This document shows, piece by piece, positions 34,182-43,762 of a stretch of 64,000 bases of DNA. Every line of letters begins with the position of its first letter. Position 1 is the stretch's first letter. Source of the stretch: Gemmatimonadota bacterium (GTDB taxonomy: Bacteria > Gemmatimonadota > Gemmatimonadetes > Longimicrobiales > Gaopeijiaceae). Location: contig JADFSR010000012.1 in NCBI GenBank assembly GCA_022560615.1, positions 33,250 through 97,249 of the forward strand, given 5' to 3'. The position numbers were made by a program, and so were the translations under genes. The notes beneath the pieces are model-generated. The model saw only the letters and a list, made by a program, of their open reading frames with translations, made no database searches and was not told the origin of the DNA.

Positions 34182-35270
34182 TCAGAACAGCCGGTCGATC
34201 CGACCCTTCTGCACCGACTGCCACGCGACCTGGCTCAGTGCCCGCACTCCGTCGATGAGGCGGGCGAATCTCGGGTCCGCTGTCTTGCCGGCCACGAACC
34301 GTGCATACAGCTGCTGGACGATCACAGCCACTTTGAACAGCCCGAAAGCATAGTAGAAGACGATGTCGTGCACGTCGGTGCCGCTCGCGCGGGCATAGAG
34401 CTCCACCACGTCGGTCCGGCTGGGCGTGCCCGGCAGCAACGTGGGACTCAGACGGGCCTCGATCAGATCCGGGGGGTCCTCCGGCCGTGTCCAGTAGGCC
34501 AGGAAGACACCGAGATCCATGAGGGGGTCCCCGAGCGTGGCCATCTCCCAGTCCAGCACGGCGATCAATCGCGACCAGTCGTCCGGATCGAGGACCACGT
34601 TGTCGTGCTTGAAGTCGTTGTGGATCAGAGACGCGCCGCTCTCCGGCGGCATCGAATCGAGTAGCCAGTCCGCGACCTTATCCGTCTCGGGGATGTCATC
34701 GGTCCGGGACCGCTCGTAGCGTTTCGCCCAGCCCTCGACCTGGCGGCGCACGTATCCCACCGGTCGCCCCAGCTCTCCGAGCCCGGCGGCTTCGAAGTCC
34801 ACCGCGTGAAGCTCCACCAGCGACCGCACGAGAGCGTCCGTGATGCGCGCGGTCAGCTCCGGGGCGGGGATCATGGCGTCGGGCATCTCCTTGCGCAGGA
34901 TGACGCCTTCCACGCGCTCCATCAGGTAGAAGGGCGCGCCGAGGACCCGCTCGTCTTCACAGAAGACCAGCGGCTCCGGCACCTTGGGCCAGACCGGAAA
35001 GAGGTGCGACAGAATCCTGAACTCCCGACCCATATCGTGGGCCGTAGCAATCTCCACGCCGATGGGGGGACGGCGGAGGATTACGCACCCGTCACCGGCG
35101 TGCACCAGATAGGTGAGGTTCGAGTACCCATTGGGGAATTGCTCAATCCGGATCTCCCCGCCTCCCAGCTCGGGCAGCACCCTCCCCAAGTACTCCGCCA
35201 GACGCTCCCGATCGATCTCTTCCCCGCTACGCTCGGCGCCCGGCGCATCGAGCCACTTCGGCGAGCTCAT
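34182..35270 (-). CDS. APH-type phosphotransferase (LvaA/ACAD10-kinase-like)
   Basis: A 362-residue aminoglycoside-phosphotransferase-fold enzyme. Marks: FPNGYSNLTYLVHAGD (nucleotide loop), VILRRPPIGV (Lys/Arg site), LIHNDFKHDNVVLD (catalytic HxDxxxxN loop) and AVLDWEMATLGDPLMDLG (metal-binding Asp). This branch is usually annotated as phosphotransferase family protein beside acyl-CoA dehydrogenases. Characterised relatives (Pseudomonas LvaA; kinase domains of mammalian ACAD10/11) phosphorylate 4-hydroxyacyl-CoAs so that a dehydrogenase-like partner can eliminate the phosphate. It is the last gene of the large minus-strand operon, 23 bp after the partner dehydrogenase. Confidence 0.88.
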   Translation of the reverse strand: MSSPKWLDAPGAERSGEEIDRERLAEYLGRVLPELGGGEIRIEQFPNGYSNLTYLVHAGDGCVILRRPPIGVEIATAHDMGREFRILSHLFPVWPKVPEPLVFCEDERVLGAPFYLMERVEGVILRKEMPDAMIPAPELTARITDALVRSLVELHAVDFEAAGLGELGRPVGYVRRQVEGWAKRYERSRTDDIPETDKVADWLLDSMPPESGASLIHNDFKHDNVVLDPDDWSRLIAVLDWEMATLGDPLMDLGVFLAYWTRPEDPPDLIEARLSPTLLPGTPSRTDVVELYARASGTDVHDIVFYYAFGLFKVAVIVQQLYARFVAGKTADPRFARLIDGVRALSQVAWQSVQKGRIDRLF

Positions 35271-35293
35271 CCTTTCGGGAAGATCATCGGCTG

Positions 35294-36484
35294 CTATTGA
35301 AGCCGGAGCCCGTAGTCGCGGAGAATTCTCCGGGCGACCCGACTCTTGTGGACCTCGTCTGGGCCGTCGTAGATGCGCGATCCCCGTTCGTGGCGGACCC
35401 AGAAGGAGAGCAGCGTGTCGTCGGTCATGCCGAGCGCTCCGTGCGTTTGCAGCGAACGATCGAGCACCGTATGGAGGACCCGCGCGACGAAGAACTTGAT
35501 CAGCGAAATCTCGTTGCGGGCCGCGTCGGGCCCGTCGCGGTCGATCTTGCTCGCCGTATCGAGCACCATCAAGCGGGACGCATCGATGTCCGCACGACTC
35601 TCCGCGATCCAGTTGTGAATCGTCTGCTTGCTCGCCAGGAGTCCGCCCCGGACCTGACGCGTAGCGGCCCTTTCGCACATCATCTCGAACGCGCGCTCAC
35701 AGATGCCGATCCAACGCATGCAGTGATGGATCCGACCCGTGGCGAGGCGCTCCTGCGCGATGGCGAAGCCCGCGCCTTGCTTGCCCAGCACGTTCGATAG
35801 AGGCACGCGACAGTCTTCGTAGAGGATCTCGGCGTGGCTCATCCAGCCCTCGCCCTCTTCCCCCATCACCGAGATGTTGCGCACCTGCGTGAAGCCAGGG
35901 GTATCCGTGGGAACGAGAATCTGGCTCGCCCGCGCGTAGGGGCTGTCGGCGTCGGGGTCGGTGACCGCCATGACGATCGCGAACGCAGCGCCGTCGGCCG
36001 CCGTGGTGAACCACTTGTGGCCGTTGATGACGTAGTCGTCTCCGTCGCGCACGGCGGTGGTGCTCATGACCACCGGGTCGGAGCCCGCGTGCTCGGGCTC
36101 CGTCATGCTGAAGCAGCTCCGGATCTTCCCCGCGAGCAGAGGACGTAGGAAGCGCTCTTGCTGCTCCTCCGTGCCCTGCGTGGTGAGCACCTCGATGTTG
36201 CCCGCGTCCGGCGCGTTGCAGTTGAAGATGAAGAGGCCGTACGGGCTTCGGCCCAGCACCTCGCTGACCTGCCCGAACTCCGCCAAGGTGAGACCGAGAC
36301 CGCCCCATTCCTCGCTTACCTGCGGTGTCCAGAGCCCGAGATCGCGCACTTTCTGTCGCTTTTCTTCGAGCACCGGAAGCATGGTGTAGAACTCCTTGCG
36401 GCCCGCGTGACTTTCGATGGGATAGACGTCGGACTCCATGAAGGAGCGAACCCGATCGACGATGCCTCCAATGCGGTCAGACAT
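35294..36484 (-). CDS. Acyl-CoA dehydrogenase (ACAD10/LvaC-like)
   Basis: A 396-residue flavoenzyme. FAD-binding and substrate motifs: CFSMTEPEHAGSDPVVMSTT, INGHKWFTTAADGA, VRHERGSRIYDGPDEVHKSR. The terminal YDGPDEVH replaces the YEGTxEI of ordinary chain-length acyl-CoA dehydrogenases, as in the ACAD10/11 and LvaC branch. With the adjoining phosphotransferase it is a candidate for converting phosphorylated 4-hydroxyacyl-CoA to enoyl-CoA; that assignment is inference. ATG 36484 overlaps the histidine-phosphatase stop by 8 bp. Confidence 0.88.
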   Translation of the reverse strand: MSDRIGGIVDRVRSFMESDVYPIESHAGRKEFYTMLPVLEEKRQKVRDLGLWTPQVSEEWGGLGLTLAEFGQVSEVLGRSPYGLFIFNCNAPDAGNIEVLTTQGTEEQQERFLRPLLAGKIRSCFSMTEPEHAGSDPVVMSTTAVRDGDDYVINGHKWFTTAADGAAFAIVMAVTDPDADSPYARASQILVPTDTPGFTQVRNISVMGEEGEGWMSHAEILYEDCRVPLSNVLGKQGAGFAIAQERLATGRIHHCMRWIGICERAFEMMCERAATRQVRGGLLASKQTIHNWIAESRADIDASRLMVLDTASKIDRDGPDAARNEISLIKFFVARVLHTVLDRSLQTHGALGMTDDTLLSFWVRHERGSRIYDGPDEVHKSRVARRILRDYGLRLQ

Positions 36485-37208
36485 ACGTGGCGAGCTCCAC
36501 TGAGCTGAAGCGCGGTTGCGCGTTGAACGATTTGAGCGACAAACCCTCCTCCCGGAAGACGAGCTCCGTAAGGGTGGTATTCTGCACCGCCCAAGCAAGC
36601 TCCATGGCGCGCTCGTCGTCCAGGCCCAGGACCCATGCGACGATCGAGCCGATCGGTCCGCCGGACGTGAACACTCCGATCGTGGTGCCGCTACCGACGT
36701 CGTCGAGGATGTGGCCGACCCCGCTCTCGACGCGCGCGCGAAAAGCCTGCCAACTCTCCTCTACACCGATATCGGAGGGCAGCTCGTCCCGCGCCCAACT
36801 CCGCGTGATCTGGCGAAACGCCGAGAAGTACACGCGCGCACGCTGCTTACCATCGGAGTCGCGCGCCTGAATCGCCTCGAGTTGGCCCTCGTACTCCGGC
36901 CGAGAGAGCACCTTCTCCACTACGCGTGCACCGCTGTGCTCCTCGAGCTGCTCGACGGTCACCGGATCCGGCCAGGGCCGATCGCCGCGCGAGTAAGCCG
37001 AAGCAACCGCGTCGGCGGTCTGCCTATGTCGTTGCGCGGGTCCCACGAAGACGCGATCGAAGACCACTCCGGAGCGCACGAGCTCCTCACCCAGGGAGTC
37101 GGCCTGTTTCAGGCCCAGCGGCGAGAGTTGGTCGTAGTTCTCGAACGCCTCCGATGGATCTGTCGAGAACGTCGCTTGGGCATGCCGTACCAGGATCATC
37201 CTGCTCAT
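36477..37208 (-). CDS. Histidine phosphatase family protein
   Basis: A 243-residue phosphoglycerate-mutase-fold protein. The catalytic phospho-acceptor motif MILVRHAQATF is at the start. A central acidic region (VEQLEEHSG) and FTSGGPIGSIVAWVLGL carry the second His-like region, although Ser-Gly-Gly stands where many members have GH, so activity is not certain. It lies between the Liv transporter and the ACAD/phosphotransferase pair with an 8-bp overlap. In this context it might remove phosphate from a phosphorylated acyl intermediate or from metabolites. Confidence 0.8.
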   Translation of the reverse strand: MSRMILVRHAQATFSTDPSEAFENYDQLSPLGLKQADSLGEELVRSGVVFDRVFVGPAQRHRQTADAVASAYSRGDRPWPDPVTVEQLEEHSGARVVEKVLSRPEYEGQLEAIQARDSDGKQRARVYFSAFRQITRSWARDELPSDIGVEESWQAFRARVESGVGHILDDVGSGTTIGVFTSGGPIGSIVAWVLGLDDERAMELAWAVQNTTLTELVFREEGLSLKSFNAQPRFSSVELATYV

Positions 37209-37230
37209 GCGACGAGCGTGGCTCCCGCTG

Positions 37231-38472
37231 CTATTCCGAGCCTTCCAATCGGCGGATCGCCTCCTCGATGTCGATTCCGGACTCGATCCAGTCGGTGAAG
37301 CGCTCAGGGGTTCCGTCGTCGAGCGTTCGCACCAGGAACGTGGCCCTCGTTCCCTGGCGACGCGTAGGCGTGAAGGTGAGTGGAGCGCCGACCCCCTGGA
37401 ACCCGTCGAACGTTTCCAACGCCTCGATGAGCGTCTCAGTCGTCAGGTCACGACCGGCCCGTCTGAGGCCCTCGACGAGCGGCTCCGCGTAGCGGAAGCC
37501 GGACAGGAAGAACTCGCTGACACGCTCATCAGGAGCGATGCGCGCGCTCGCCTCCCGGTACTTCTCCATGAGGGGATGACCCGAGTTGTACAGCTCGCCG
37601 ATCGCTGCGAAGATCACGCCTGCCCAGGCGCCTTCCGTCAGGTCGTACATGTGCACCACGTCCGCGAGCACTGAGCTCGCGAGCCACTGCGTCTCGTAGC
37701 CGAGCCTGCCGAGGGCGCCGACGATGATCGTCGCGTGCCGGGGCGTAAGCCACATGATTATCGCTTCGGCCCCCGACTCACGGAGCCTCACGGCGTGCGA
37801 GTTCAAGTCGGTGTCCGGGACTTCTACCGACGCGGCTTCGACCACGCTCAGCCCGTGCTTTTCGAGCGCCAGTTGAGCACCGATCAGCCCGCTCTGGCCG
37901 AAGTCGTCGTTCTGATAGATCACCGCCACCTTGGTGAGACCCAGGTCGTTCACGACGTGATCGACGAGGACCGCCGCTTCGTCGAAATACGGGGTGTATT
38001 GGGCGAAGACATACTTCTTCGGCGGCCACGCCCAGTGCGTCGCGCCGGTCGCGGGCGAGACCATCACCACCTCGTTCTCGATGAGGTAGTCCATCACCGC
38101 ACGGGTCGGGGCGGTCCCTACGCCGGCGACCACCGCGAAGACTCGGTCTCGCTCGACCATCTCCCGGACCACCGCCACGGTTCGCGAGGGCTGGTAGGCG
38201 TCGTCGCGGAAGATGAACCGGATTTTTCTTCCGTGGATCCCGCCCTCCTCGTTGATCATCTCGAAGTAGGCTGCGGTGCCACGTCCGATCGAGCCCCACA
38301 ACGCTGCGGGTCCCGTCTGCGGGCCCCACCCGCCGATGACGATCTCGTCGTCGGTGACCCCGCGAACTGCGCCCTCGTCGACCGGCTCCGCACAGCCATA
38401 CGCTACCCCGAGCGTGAGCGACAGCAATGCCGTCCGTCTGGCGTATCGGATTCCCTTGTTCCACATCGACAT
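37231..38472 (-). CDS. Liv-type ABC transporter substrate-binding lipoprotein
   Basis: A 413-residue periplasmic binding protein with lipoprotein signal (LLSLTLGVAYGC). Type I fold marks: DDEIVIGGWGPQTGPAA, GIHGRKIRFIFRDDAYQPSRT, VFAVVAGVGTAPTRAVMDYL, VAVIYQNDDFGQSGLIGA and the hinge around AIIMWLTPRHATIIVGALG. It feeds the LivHMGF importer encoded just upstream. The ligand is unknown; the surrounding acyl-CoA genes favour a carboxylic acid rather than an amino acid. Start is ATG 38472; a GTG at 38475 giving a GTGA overlap with LivF is equally possible. Confidence 0.88.
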   Translation of the reverse strand: MSMWNKGIRYARRTALLSLTLGVAYGCAEPVDEGAVRGVTDDEIVIGGWGPQTGPAALWGSIGRGTAAYFEMINEEGGIHGRKIRFIFRDDAYQPSRTVAVVREMVERDRVFAVVAGVGTAPTRAVMDYLIENEVVMVSPATGATHWAWPPKKYVFAQYTPYFDEAAVLVDHVVNDLGLTKVAVIYQNDDFGQSGLIGAQLALEKHGLSVVEAASVEVPDTDLNSHAVRLRESGAEAIIMWLTPRHATIIVGALGRLGYETQWLASSVLADVVHMYDLTEGAWAGVIFAAIGELYNSGHPLMEKYREASARIAPDERVSEFFLSGFRYAEPLVEGLRRAGRDLTTETLIEALETFDGFQGVGAPLTFTPTRRQGTRATFLVRTLDDGTPERFTDWIESGIDIEEAIRRLEGSE

Positions 38473-39239
38473 CACGTTGCGTTTCCCGATTGAGGTGGCG
38501 AAGTCCTGGCCCCCATGTATAGCTCCTCCACCTCCTCGTTGTCGATCAGCTCCGCCGCCGGGCCCGCGATGACGACGGCGCCGTTTTCCAGCACCAGCCC
38601 TTCGTCGGCGATCGAGAGCGCCATGCGGGCGTTCTGCTCCACGAGCAGGACCGTGACGCCCTCGTCTCGAATCTCGGAGATGATGTCGAAGACCTGTCGA
38701 ACCAGGATCGGAGCCAGCCCGAGCGAGGGTTCGTCGAGCAGAAGCATACGTGGGCCGTTCATGAGCGCGCGGCCGATGGCCAGCATCTGCTGTTCTCCAC
38801 CGGAGAGCGTACCCGCGGGCTGGCGTGAGCGCTCGGCCAGCAGCGGAAAGAACTCGTAGACCCGCTCCCGGGCTTTTTCCGTCTCGGCGCGGTCGCGCCG
38901 TATGTAGCTGCCTACGGTCAGGTTCTCACGCACCGTCAATTCGTCGAAGAGTCGGCGCCCCTCAGGCACGTAGGAGATGCCCGAGCGGACGATCTTCTCT
39001 GTGGCCACTCCGTCGATTCGTGCTCCGCGAAACGAGATCCTCCCCTGCTGGGGCTGTCGATCGAGGACGCCCATGACCGTATTGAGCAGCGTGCTCTTCC
39101 CGGCGCCGTTGTTGCCGAGGATCACCGTGATCGCGCCCTCTCTCACGCGGAGGGACACGCCGGTGAGGGCACGTAGGGGTCCGTAGTACGTCTCGACGCC
39201 GTCGAGCTCCAGAAGCGGCGCGCCGGAGTGGTTATCCAT
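38472..39239 (-). CDS. livF: Liv-type ABC transporter ATP-binding protein (LivF)
   Basis: A 255-residue ATPase. Walker A GNNGAGKST, signature LSGGEQQMLAIGRAL, Walker B MLLLDEPSLGLAP, and the switch His replaced by VEQNARMALSIADEG, which is the normal LivF variant. It energises uptake with LivG. The start ATG overlaps the LivG stop by 8 bp. Genes follow the order M-H-G-F-K on the minus strand. Confidence 0.93.
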   Translation of the reverse strand: MDNHSGAPLLELDGVETYYGPLRALTGVSLRVREGAITVILGNNGAGKSTLLNTVMGVLDRQPQQGRISFRGARIDGVATEKIVRSGISYVPEGRRLFDELTVRENLTVGSYIRRDRAETEKARERVYEFFPLLAERSRQPAGTLSGGEQQMLAIGRALMNGPRMLLLDEPSLGLAPILVRQVFDIISEIRDEGVTVLLVEQNARMALSIADEGLVLENGAVVIAGPAAELIDNEEVEELYMGARTSPPQSGNAT

Positions 39240-40002
39240 CGCCCAAGTACGCCTTGATGACTTCCGGATGGCGCCGTACTTCCTCCGGCGGCCCGAGCGC
39301 GATCGTTCTCCCGAAGTTGAGGGCGAGAACGCGGTCGGCGAGGCCGATCGCGAGTTGCATGTGGTGCTCGATCAGGAGGATCGTCAGGCCGAGCTCGTCC
39401 CGTAGGCTGCGCAGCCGTTCGCCGATGTCGGCGCGCTCCTCGGGGTTCATTCCGGCCGATGGTTCGTCGACCAGCAGAAGCTTCGGCTCCATCGCCAGGG
39501 CCCGCGCGAGCTCGACCCGCTTCTGCGTTCCGTACGGGAGCTCGCGAACCGGGCGGTCCCGCACCGCGGCGAGATCGAGCGTCTCCATCACCTGCTCGAT
39601 CCGGGCGCGGTTCTCGACCTCCTCGCGGGCGGCGCGCGTGCGACGGCCGAGCATCGCCATTCCGCGCCACAAACCGGTGCTCATGTGCTGGTGACGGCCG
39701 AGCATGAGGTTGTCCACCGTGCTCTCATTGGCGAACAGCTCGATGTTCTGGAACGTTCTGGCCAGACCCCGCCGTGCGATTCGATGAGGCTTCAGCCCCG
39801 AGATCCGCTCGCCCTCGAAGTGGATCGTTCCGGCCGTCGGCTTATAGATACCGTTGATGCAGTTGAACGCAGTGGACTTGCCCGAGCCGTTGGGACCGAT
39901 GATCGAGAAGATCGAAGCACGCTCCACTTCGAAAGAAACGTCGTCCAGCGCGGTGAGTCCCCCGAAACGCTTCGTCAGGCCCTCGACGGCAAAAAAGGCC
40001 AT
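39232..40002 (-). CDS. livG: Liv-type ABC transporter ATP-binding protein (LivG)
   Basis: A 256-residue ATPase. Walker A GPNGSGKST, ARTFQNIELFANESTVDNLM (Q-loop region), signature region LPYGTQKRVELARALA (a YGxQ signature typical of LivG), Walker B LLLVDEPSAGMNP, and switch His in LLIEHHMQLAIGLADRV. ATG 40002 follows the LivH stop by 5 bp with AGGAG close by. Works with LivF. Confidence 0.93.
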   Translation of the reverse strand: MAFFAVEGLTKRFGGLTALDDVSFEVERASIFSIIGPNGSGKSTAFNCINGIYKPTAGTIHFEGERISGLKPHRIARRGLARTFQNIELFANESTVDNLMLGRHQHMSTGLWRGMAMLGRRTRAAREEVENRARIEQVMETLDLAAVRDRPVRELPYGTQKRVELARALAMEPKLLLVDEPSAGMNPEERADIGERLRSLRDELGLTILLIEHHMQLAIGLADRVLALNFGRTIALGPPEEVRRHPEVIKAYLGDG

Positions 40003-40007
40003 GGCTC

Positions 40008-40880
40008 CTAGACCTTTCGCGTCGGCTTGCGTCCGAACAAGCCGACCGGTCTGAACCAGAGCACAAGGACGATGATCAGGAAGGCCACCACAGACTTGAA
40101 CTCCACCGAGACGTAGGCGCCGAAGAGGTTCTCGATTATGCCCAGGAGGTAGCCTCCGAGGACCGCGCCCACAGGGGTGTTGAGGCCTCCCAACACCGCC
40201 GCCGCGAAGCCTTTGAGCAGCGGATCCCACATCAGCGTAGGATCGAGCGTGATGAGCGGCGCCGTGAGCAGCGCGGCTACCGCGCCGATCACCGAGCTGA
40301 TGCCGAAGGTGAGCGCAACCACCGTGCGTGTGGGGACGCCGTTGATGCGAGCAGCCATCGCATCCTGCTGCGTCGCCCGCATCGCGATCCCGAGCTTGGT
40401 GAAACGAAAGAAGGCGAACACCACCCCCATGAGTACGAGCGCGATCGAGATCGTAGCCAGGCTCAGAGTGCTGATCGAGACGTCGCCAAAGCGGACCACC
40501 TCATTCGCGGAGACGGGGAAGGGGAACCGCCTCTGATCGGCGCCCCACTTCCACCCGGCCAAGCCGAGCAGCACCAGTTGAAACCCGAGCGTCATGATGA
40601 GCAGGTTCAGGTGCGTCGGGTTTCTCGTGCGCCTCAGAACGACAGCCTCGAAGCCGACTCCGAGCGCGAACGCGAAGAGAAGCGTGGCGCCGAAAGCAAC
40701 CGGAAAGCTTGCGCCGGCCTCGACCACCAATACGTACGCCACGAACGCGGAGATCATCGCCATTTCGCCTTGGGCGAAGTTCGGCACCTCGGTTGTCTTG
40801 TAGGTGATGACCAGCGCCAGAGCCATCAACGCGTAGATACTCCCGGCTGACAGCCCGCTCGCAATGATCTGGAGCAGCAC
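40008..40880 (-). CDS. livH: Liv-type ABC transporter permease (LivH)
   Basis: A 290-residue integral membrane permease. The family hallmark GLSAGSIYALMALALVITYK is at the start, then VPNFAQGEMAMI, MRATQQDAMAARINGVPT (the cytoplasmic coupling loop) and AVLGGLNTPVGAVLGGYLLG. GTG start; 3-bp gap from the LivM stop. Imports the ligand together with LivM. Confidence 0.92.
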   Translation of the reverse strand: MLLQIIASGLSAGSIYALMALALVITYKTTEVPNFAQGEMAMISAFVAYVLVVEAGASFPVAFGATLLFAFALGVGFEAVVLRRTRNPTHLNLLIMTLGFQLVLLGLAGWKWGADQRRFPFPVSANEVVRFGDVSISTLSLATISIALVLMGVVFAFFRFTKLGIAMRATQQDAMAARINGVPTRTVVALTFGISSVIGAVAALLTAPLITLDPTLMWDPLLKGFAAAVLGGLNTPVGAVLGGYLLGIIENLFGAYVSVEFKSVVAFLIIVLVLWFRPVGLFGRKPTRKV

Positions 40881-40883
40881 GCG

Positions 40884-41975
40884 TCAGCCCGCCCCCGTCG
40901 CTGGACGGTTCTCGGGCGCGGAAGCCCTCGTGATCCGCCGGGCGCCCGCTGCGATGCGGAGCCAGAGGCCGTACAGGCCGCGCGGCTCGAAGAGGATCGT
41001 CAGCATGATCAAGAGCCCCGTGAGGGCCCATCCGACGTTGGGTAGGCCGCTGGGCGACATGAAGCGGTCAGAGAAGTTCTGCAGAAGCGGTCCGAGGATC
41101 GGGATCTCGTGAACCGCATCCATTCTCAGGTTCAAGTACCCCATGACCAGGCTCCCCATTACGGCCCCGGCGATCGATCCCAGACCACCGAAAACGACCA
41201 TCGCGAGGAACATCAACGAGAGGGTGAACGTGAAGATCCCCGGGCTGATGAAGCCGGTCATCAGCGCGAGCAGGCTTCCCGCGATTCCCGCGAAGGCCGC
41301 GCTGACCGCGAAGCTCAGCGTCTTGTAGTAGGCGACGTCCACGCCCATGGTCTCGGCCGCGATCTCACTGTCCCGGATGGCCCGAAACGCCCTCCCGACT
41401 CGCGTGACCCCGAGGTTCCGGGCTGCTATCGCGAGGGCCACCGTGATGCTGACGATCAGGAAGTAGTGGCTCACGTCGCCCGCTAGGGGGATCGGCCCGA
41501 GTTTCGCGTCGGGAACCACGAGCCCCATATGGCCGCCGAAGATCGCGGAGTGGCCGATGATCTGAGTGACCGCCAGCCCGAAGCCCAACGTGGCGATCGC
41601 TAGGTACGGCCCCTCGAGCCTGAGCGCGGGAAGCCCGAGCAAAAAGCCGAAGAACGCGGCGACGAGCCCCGCCACGGGGAGCGCGAGCACGAACGGCGCG
41701 CCCAGCTCCGTCATCATGAGCACCGTCGTGTAGGCGCCGATCGCCACGAAACCGGCGTGGCCGAGCGATATCTGACCCGTGTCGCCGACCAGGATGGTCA
41801 TGCCCAGGCCGACGATCACGAAGATGGCCATGTAGTTGAGCGTGAAGATCCGGTAGCCGGGCACGACGAACGGCAGGACCGCCAGCACCGCGAGCAGGAC
41901 CACGAGCTTCACCACCGCGGCCTTCCCGGGGAGGAGCTGAACGTCCGCGTAGTGGTCCGACCCCGGTGGCGTCAC
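40884..41975 (-). CDS. livM: Liv-type ABC transporter permease (LivM)
   Basis: A 363-residue permease. Marks: NYMAIFVIVGLGMTILVGDT, GQISLGHAGFVAIGAYTTVL, FRAIRDSEIAAETMGVDVAY (coupling loop) and VVFGGLGSIAGAVMGSLVM. I take GTG 41975, which overlaps the acyl-CoA dehydrogenase stop as GTGA; a longer frame upstream lies inside that dehydrogenase gene and has no membrane segments. Confidence 0.9.
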   Translation of the reverse strand: MTPPGSDHYADVQLLPGKAAVVKLVVLLAVLAVLPFVVPGYRIFTLNYMAIFVIVGLGMTILVGDTGQISLGHAGFVAIGAYTTVLMMTELGAPFVLALPVAGLVAAFFGFLLGLPALRLEGPYLAIATLGFGLAVTQIIGHSAIFGGHMGLVVPDAKLGPIPLAGDVSHYFLIVSITVALAIAARNLGVTRVGRAFRAIRDSEIAAETMGVDVAYYKTLSFAVSAAFAGIAGSLLALMTGFISPGIFTFTLSLMFLAMVVFGGLGSIAGAVMGSLVMGYLNLRMDAVHEIPILGPLLQNFSDRFMSPSGLPNVGWALTGLLIMLTILFEPRGLYGLWLRIAAGARRITRASAPENRPATGAG

Positions 41976-43762
41976 GTCGTGGATGCCGGGAGCCCCCCGA
42001 TCTCGAGAACCGACCGCGCCACGAAGTCGCGCGTCTTGATGAGACCCGTCGGAAGCGGCAGCCACGCCGCCACGTCCCCGAGGCTCGACCGCAGCTCGTC
42101 GCCCTCATGAAGCGCCGCCAGGATCTCGCTTGCCTCCTCGCGGATCCGCCCGGCGGCGCGCTCGAAGCAGATCCTCGCCAGCGCTTCGGGAAGCGCGGTA
42201 TCGGCGTCGGCACCACCCCTCTTGTGCTTGGCGACCCGGAGGAAAGTGCTTTCGGCTGCAAAGATCTCGATGGCCACGTCCGCGAGGCTCGCCATGAACT
42301 GCTGGTTGTCCGCGTCGAACATGCGGTCCCTCTCGATGCTCCCGCACACCTCGCGCACCAAGTAGAAATAGATGTTTTTGAAGCCCCGAATGCCGGCCGC
42401 GATGGCCTCGAAGTCCGTCGTGTCTCCGCTGGTCGCGCCGTGCGAGCCGCCTAGGGCGAGTGCCTCGATCGCGCCGTCGAAGTCCAGCTTCCCGCTCCAT
42501 GCGCGCCTCAGCATCGCCCTCTGCGCGTAGAGCCGGCAGATCTCGTTCGTGCCCTCGTAGATGCGGGTTATGCGCGAGTCCCGGTACATGCGTGCCGGGG
42601 GATACTCTTCGCTGAAGCCGTATCCACCGAACACCTGGAGAGCCTCGTCGGCGAGGTCGTTGTACGCCTCCGACGTGTACACCTTGGCCATCGCGCAATC
42701 GATGGAGAACTCGGAGAGCGTGCTGAGCTTGTCGTCCAGGGTGGCGGTCCCAATTCCTGCCGCGTCCTCGAGCGAATGATATACCAGCCCCGACGTTCGG
42801 TACGCCACAGCCTCTGCGGCATATGCGCGGGACGCCATGTCCGCGAGCTTCCGTTGGATTAGCCCGAACTCTCCGATCGGCCGCCCGAACTGGATGCGCT
42901 CAGCAGCGTACTGGGCTGCGACCTCGACGGCCTTTCTCGCACCGGACGCGCTGTTCGTCGCGAGCTTGAGGCGGCCCACGTTGAGCGTGCAGAACGCCAC
43001 CTTGTGGCCCTTCCCCACCTCTCCGAGCAGGTTCTCGACGGGAATGCGCACATCCTCGAGGGAGAGCGCGGCAATCGAGGCGCCGTGCTGGCCCAGCAGG
43101 CGCTCGTCCTCTCCGATGCTCAGCCCCGGCGTGTCCCGCTCCATGATCAGCGTCGAGAAGTGCTCACCGTCCACTTTCACGAAGAGGATGAAGATGTCCG
43201 CCCACGCGGCGTTGGTGATCCACTGCTTGGCTCCGTTCACCACGTAGTGCGTGCCGTCGTCGCTCAGCACCGCTCTCGTGGTGATGTTCATGGCGTCCGA
43301 TCCGGTGCCGGGCTCGGTCAGCGCGAACGCCGAGAGCATTTCGCCGTTCATGCAGGGGACGAGGTAGCGCTCGCGCTGATCCTCCGTGGCGAAGTTGATC
43401 AGCGGCAGCATTCCAATGCCCTGGTGCCCGAAAATGAGCGAGCCCAGGCTGCCCAGCTTGGCCCGGATCGAGCACATGCCGGTGATCGCCAGCACGTTGA
43501 GGTCCAGGCCGCCGTACTCCTCGGGGACCTCCGCCATGAAGATCCCCAGCTCGGCCGCCTTTCTGAACAATTCCATCCCGACACCGCCCGAGCCCCGCTC
43601 CAGCTCCTCGAGGTGGGGCGCGACCTCTCGATCCGCGAAATCCTTGAACGCTTGCATGATCATGCGCTCTTCGTCGCCCAGGTCCTCAGGGGTCACGACT
43701 TCTTCGGGGTCCGTCTCGTGAAGAAGGAAGCTGGCACCGAAGTGTCGCGTCGTGGACGTCAT
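41972..43762 (-). CDS. Acyl-CoA dehydrogenase, VLCAD-like long form
   Basis: A 596-residue flavoprotein, longer than the 380-residue norm because of a C-terminal helical extension, as in VLCAD/ACAD9-type enzymes. Marks: FALTEPGTGSDAMNITTRAV, NGAKQWITNAAWADIF, FGRPIGEFGLIQRKLADMAS, VFGGYGFSEEYPPARMYRDS and the catalytic-Glu motif IYEGTNEI. It begins beta-oxidation of a medium or long acyl-CoA. First gene of the minus operon; its AGGAAAG site sits 3-9 bp before ATG 43762. Confidence 0.93.
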   Translation of the reverse strand: MTSTTRHFGASFLLHETDPEEVVTPEDLGDEERMIMQAFKDFADREVAPHLEELERGSGGVGMELFRKAAELGIFMAEVPEEYGGLDLNVLAITGMCSIRAKLGSLGSLIFGHQGIGMLPLINFATEDQRERYLVPCMNGEMLSAFALTEPGTGSDAMNITTRAVLSDDGTHYVVNGAKQWITNAAWADIFILFVKVDGEHFSTLIMERDTPGLSIGEDERLLGQHGASIAALSLEDVRIPVENLLGEVGKGHKVAFCTLNVGRLKLATNSASGARKAVEVAAQYAAERIQFGRPIGEFGLIQRKLADMASRAYAAEAVAYRTSGLVYHSLEDAAGIGTATLDDKLSTLSEFSIDCAMAKVYTSEAYNDLADEALQVFGGYGFSEEYPPARMYRDSRITRIYEGTNEICRLYAQRAMLRRAWSGKLDFDGAIEALALGGSHGATSGDTTDFEAIAAGIRGFKNIYFYLVREVCGSIERDRMFDADNQQFMASLADVAIEIFAAESTFLRVAKHKRGGADADTALPEALARICFERAAGRIREEASEILAALHEGDELRSSLGDVAAWLPLPTGLIKTRDFVARSVLEIGGLPASTT